Origin: Homalodisca vitripennis
Lineage: Eukaryota; Arthropoda; Insecta; Hemiptera; Cicadellidae
Length of the DNA: 64,000 bases
Assembly: GCF_021130785.1 (NCBI RefSeq)
Contig: NW_025776808.1
Span: 1-64,000, forward strand
Direction: 5' to 3'
Shown: one piece after another, positions 62,823-64,000 of the stretch
Layout of the letters: each line of letters starts with the position of its first letter
Position numbering within the stretch: position 1 is the stretch's first letter
Program-made: the position numbers and the translations under genes
The notes under the pieces: model-generated
What the model was told of the DNA's origin: nothing
What the model saw: the letters and a program-made list of their open reading frames with translations, nothing else
The model's database searches: none

Positions 62823-62889
62823 CCTCTGGATCCCTCAGCAGTCCAAACTCCAAGCAACAGCTACTCTCTACGTTGATATTAGATAACAT
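62823..62889 (-). CDS. Candidate first coding exon of an unidentified host gene
   Basis: On the minus strand ATG (62889-62887) opens 22 codons reading MLSNINVESS, CCLEFGLLRDPE and one further base G. Then comes GTAAGTAAATAAG, a strong donor at 62822-62817. The exon leaves in phase 1, exactly what the acceptor of the exon at 2719 needs. An AG at about 62908 could be an acceptor if the ATG lies in a second exon. The start context is ordinary. I do not recognise the protein, and the exon is too short for a domain. The donor and the phase match are the main support. Confidence 0.45.
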
Positions 62890-64000
62890 AACAATATTTC
62901 TATTGTGTGTCAAAACAACCATTAGTCAGATTGAATAGCATAAAATAGAACAGCAAGGTTGTTTAAACTACGGATTGTATTTACTAACATACGTAATGAT
63001 CACATTGAAACGGGAAATATATTTCGTGATGTGTGGATTTCATACGAATTATTCGTTTTAAGGTTTAATTTATACAACAGTAATGTATAACGCCTTTAAT
63101 TTTTGGCTTGTCAACTAACCTTTAATGTTAACAAAAATAATGAACCTTATCATCTCGAAATATTAAGAATACAATCTTTATAAGCATATAAAGTGGTTTA
63201 CAAGTGGATTTAGTTTGGTTACAATCATTTAAGAATTATTTGTGTAGTATTTTACCATCGCAAAATTTTGCCTGATAATTATAAAATAAATATCCATCAT
63301 TTTATACCGGGTCTAATGGCTTAGATATAACCATCGCTTTCCAAACTTACTGCAAACCGTGGCAGACTAACAAATCATTATCCACACTCTATTAACACGT
63401 GAAATAACACCCTAATTAAAAGTATAATAAATTACTATAAGTTTTACAAACTTAACCATGATTTGTGTGTAAATTTAAATCAATATAGGTTACAGATTAT
63501 GAAGAACCAATGCAAAGAATGGTGCTTAAGATACTTGTATATTGCAAAATAAAAGAGTGCAAAACGTTATATTAATGCTGCACAATATATATTATCATTT
63601 TCCACACAATAGAACATTCCAAGAAAAAGACTTTACAAATTTAGTGAACATGTAAATCCAGAAGTGGAAGAAGAAAGGAAAATGGTTTCAAATCCCCGAC
63701 ATCAATCACATAAATGCATAAAGCAAGGTGAACTTGAAATTTTAATTTGAAAGAAGTACAGGAAATATCTAAGACCATAATGGAGAAGAATGAGAGTAAA
63801 AGTTGCGTACTGTGAATGATATTTTAAGTGGATTATCTAACATACAATTTATATTATATAAATAGCAAGAGGTAATTAAAGATTATAGGGAACTAAAATA
63901 ATAAATCGCAGTCCTACAGGAAGACGTTAAAGAAGTAACACAAGAAAATAAACGCCGAAGGAGGGAAAAATGTTGAGACTATTCTTGTATATGTGGGTTT
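62890..64000. other. AT-rich DNA upstream of the candidate first exon
   Basis: Would be promoter-side or intron DNA if the minus-strand gene is real. I see no clear promoter and no coding frame. Confidence 0.45.

Noticed and set aside
1..64000. CRISPR arrays, bacterial operons, tRNA or rRNA genes, viral insertions
   Set aside because: I saw no regularly spaced short repeats, cloverleaf-type sequences, rRNA-like stretches or viral genes; the FP25K-like domain at 35.2 kb belongs to a LINE ORF1.

Overview
This window looks like nuclear DNA from an insect with a large, AT-rich, repeat-laden genome. It has no operons or dense ORFs, long stretches without genes, splice-type donors, several eukaryotic transposon classes (hAT, a DDE element with TTA duplications, a jockey/CR1-type LINE) and many microsatellites. 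A hemipteran is my best guess, but I cannot prove it. Nearly every long open frame belongs to a mobile element or is noise.

Host gene. I see two short exon candidates on the minus strand. The one at 62823-62889 starts with ATG and ends in a GTAAGT donor in phase 1. The one at 2623-2719 follows an AG acceptor, is open for 31 codons and ends at a GTAAGT donor exactly where its frame would hit a stop. Their phases fit. If both belong to one transcript, most of the window is one intron of about 60 kb. A minus-strand 5'-UTR-like exon at 1346-1427, with initiator, DPE-like site and GTAAGT donor, could be an internal promoter of that gene.

Mobile elements from left to right. (1) 6911-8501: a giant foldback element built from 292-bp units, two forward and three reversed. 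(2) 12469-16703: a hAT element with matching ends and a perfect 8-bp target duplication, but a dead BED-finger transposase. (3) 21191-25039: a Zator-like DDE element with perfect 26-bp inverted ends and a TTA duplication. Its transposase is spliced and spoiled only by two 1-base shifts that cancel each other. Its intron carries a second foldback. (4) 26140-26655: a decayed LINE reverse-transcriptase piece. (5) 29704-30388: a one-ended hAT remnant. (6) 35228-40713: a decayed LINE with an FP25K-type ORF1, endonuclease and reverse transcriptase, and a TTTGACTTTTGACTT tail.

The most unusual part lies at 47-57 kb. Two blocks of 210 bp (97% identical) and 140 bp (about 89%) occur twice, in the same order and orientation, 8.2-8.4 kb apart, while the DNA between them no longer aligns by eye. 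A third block of about 80 bp at 54.95 kb has an inverted partner at 26.9 kb. Inside a very large intron these could be duplicated enhancers, copies kept alike by gene conversion, or uncharacterised repeats. The 210-bp block also carries a 38-codon ORF intact in both copies. A separate dispersed family, sharing a motif like GGCTGAGCGTTAGCGAA, has at least five copies.
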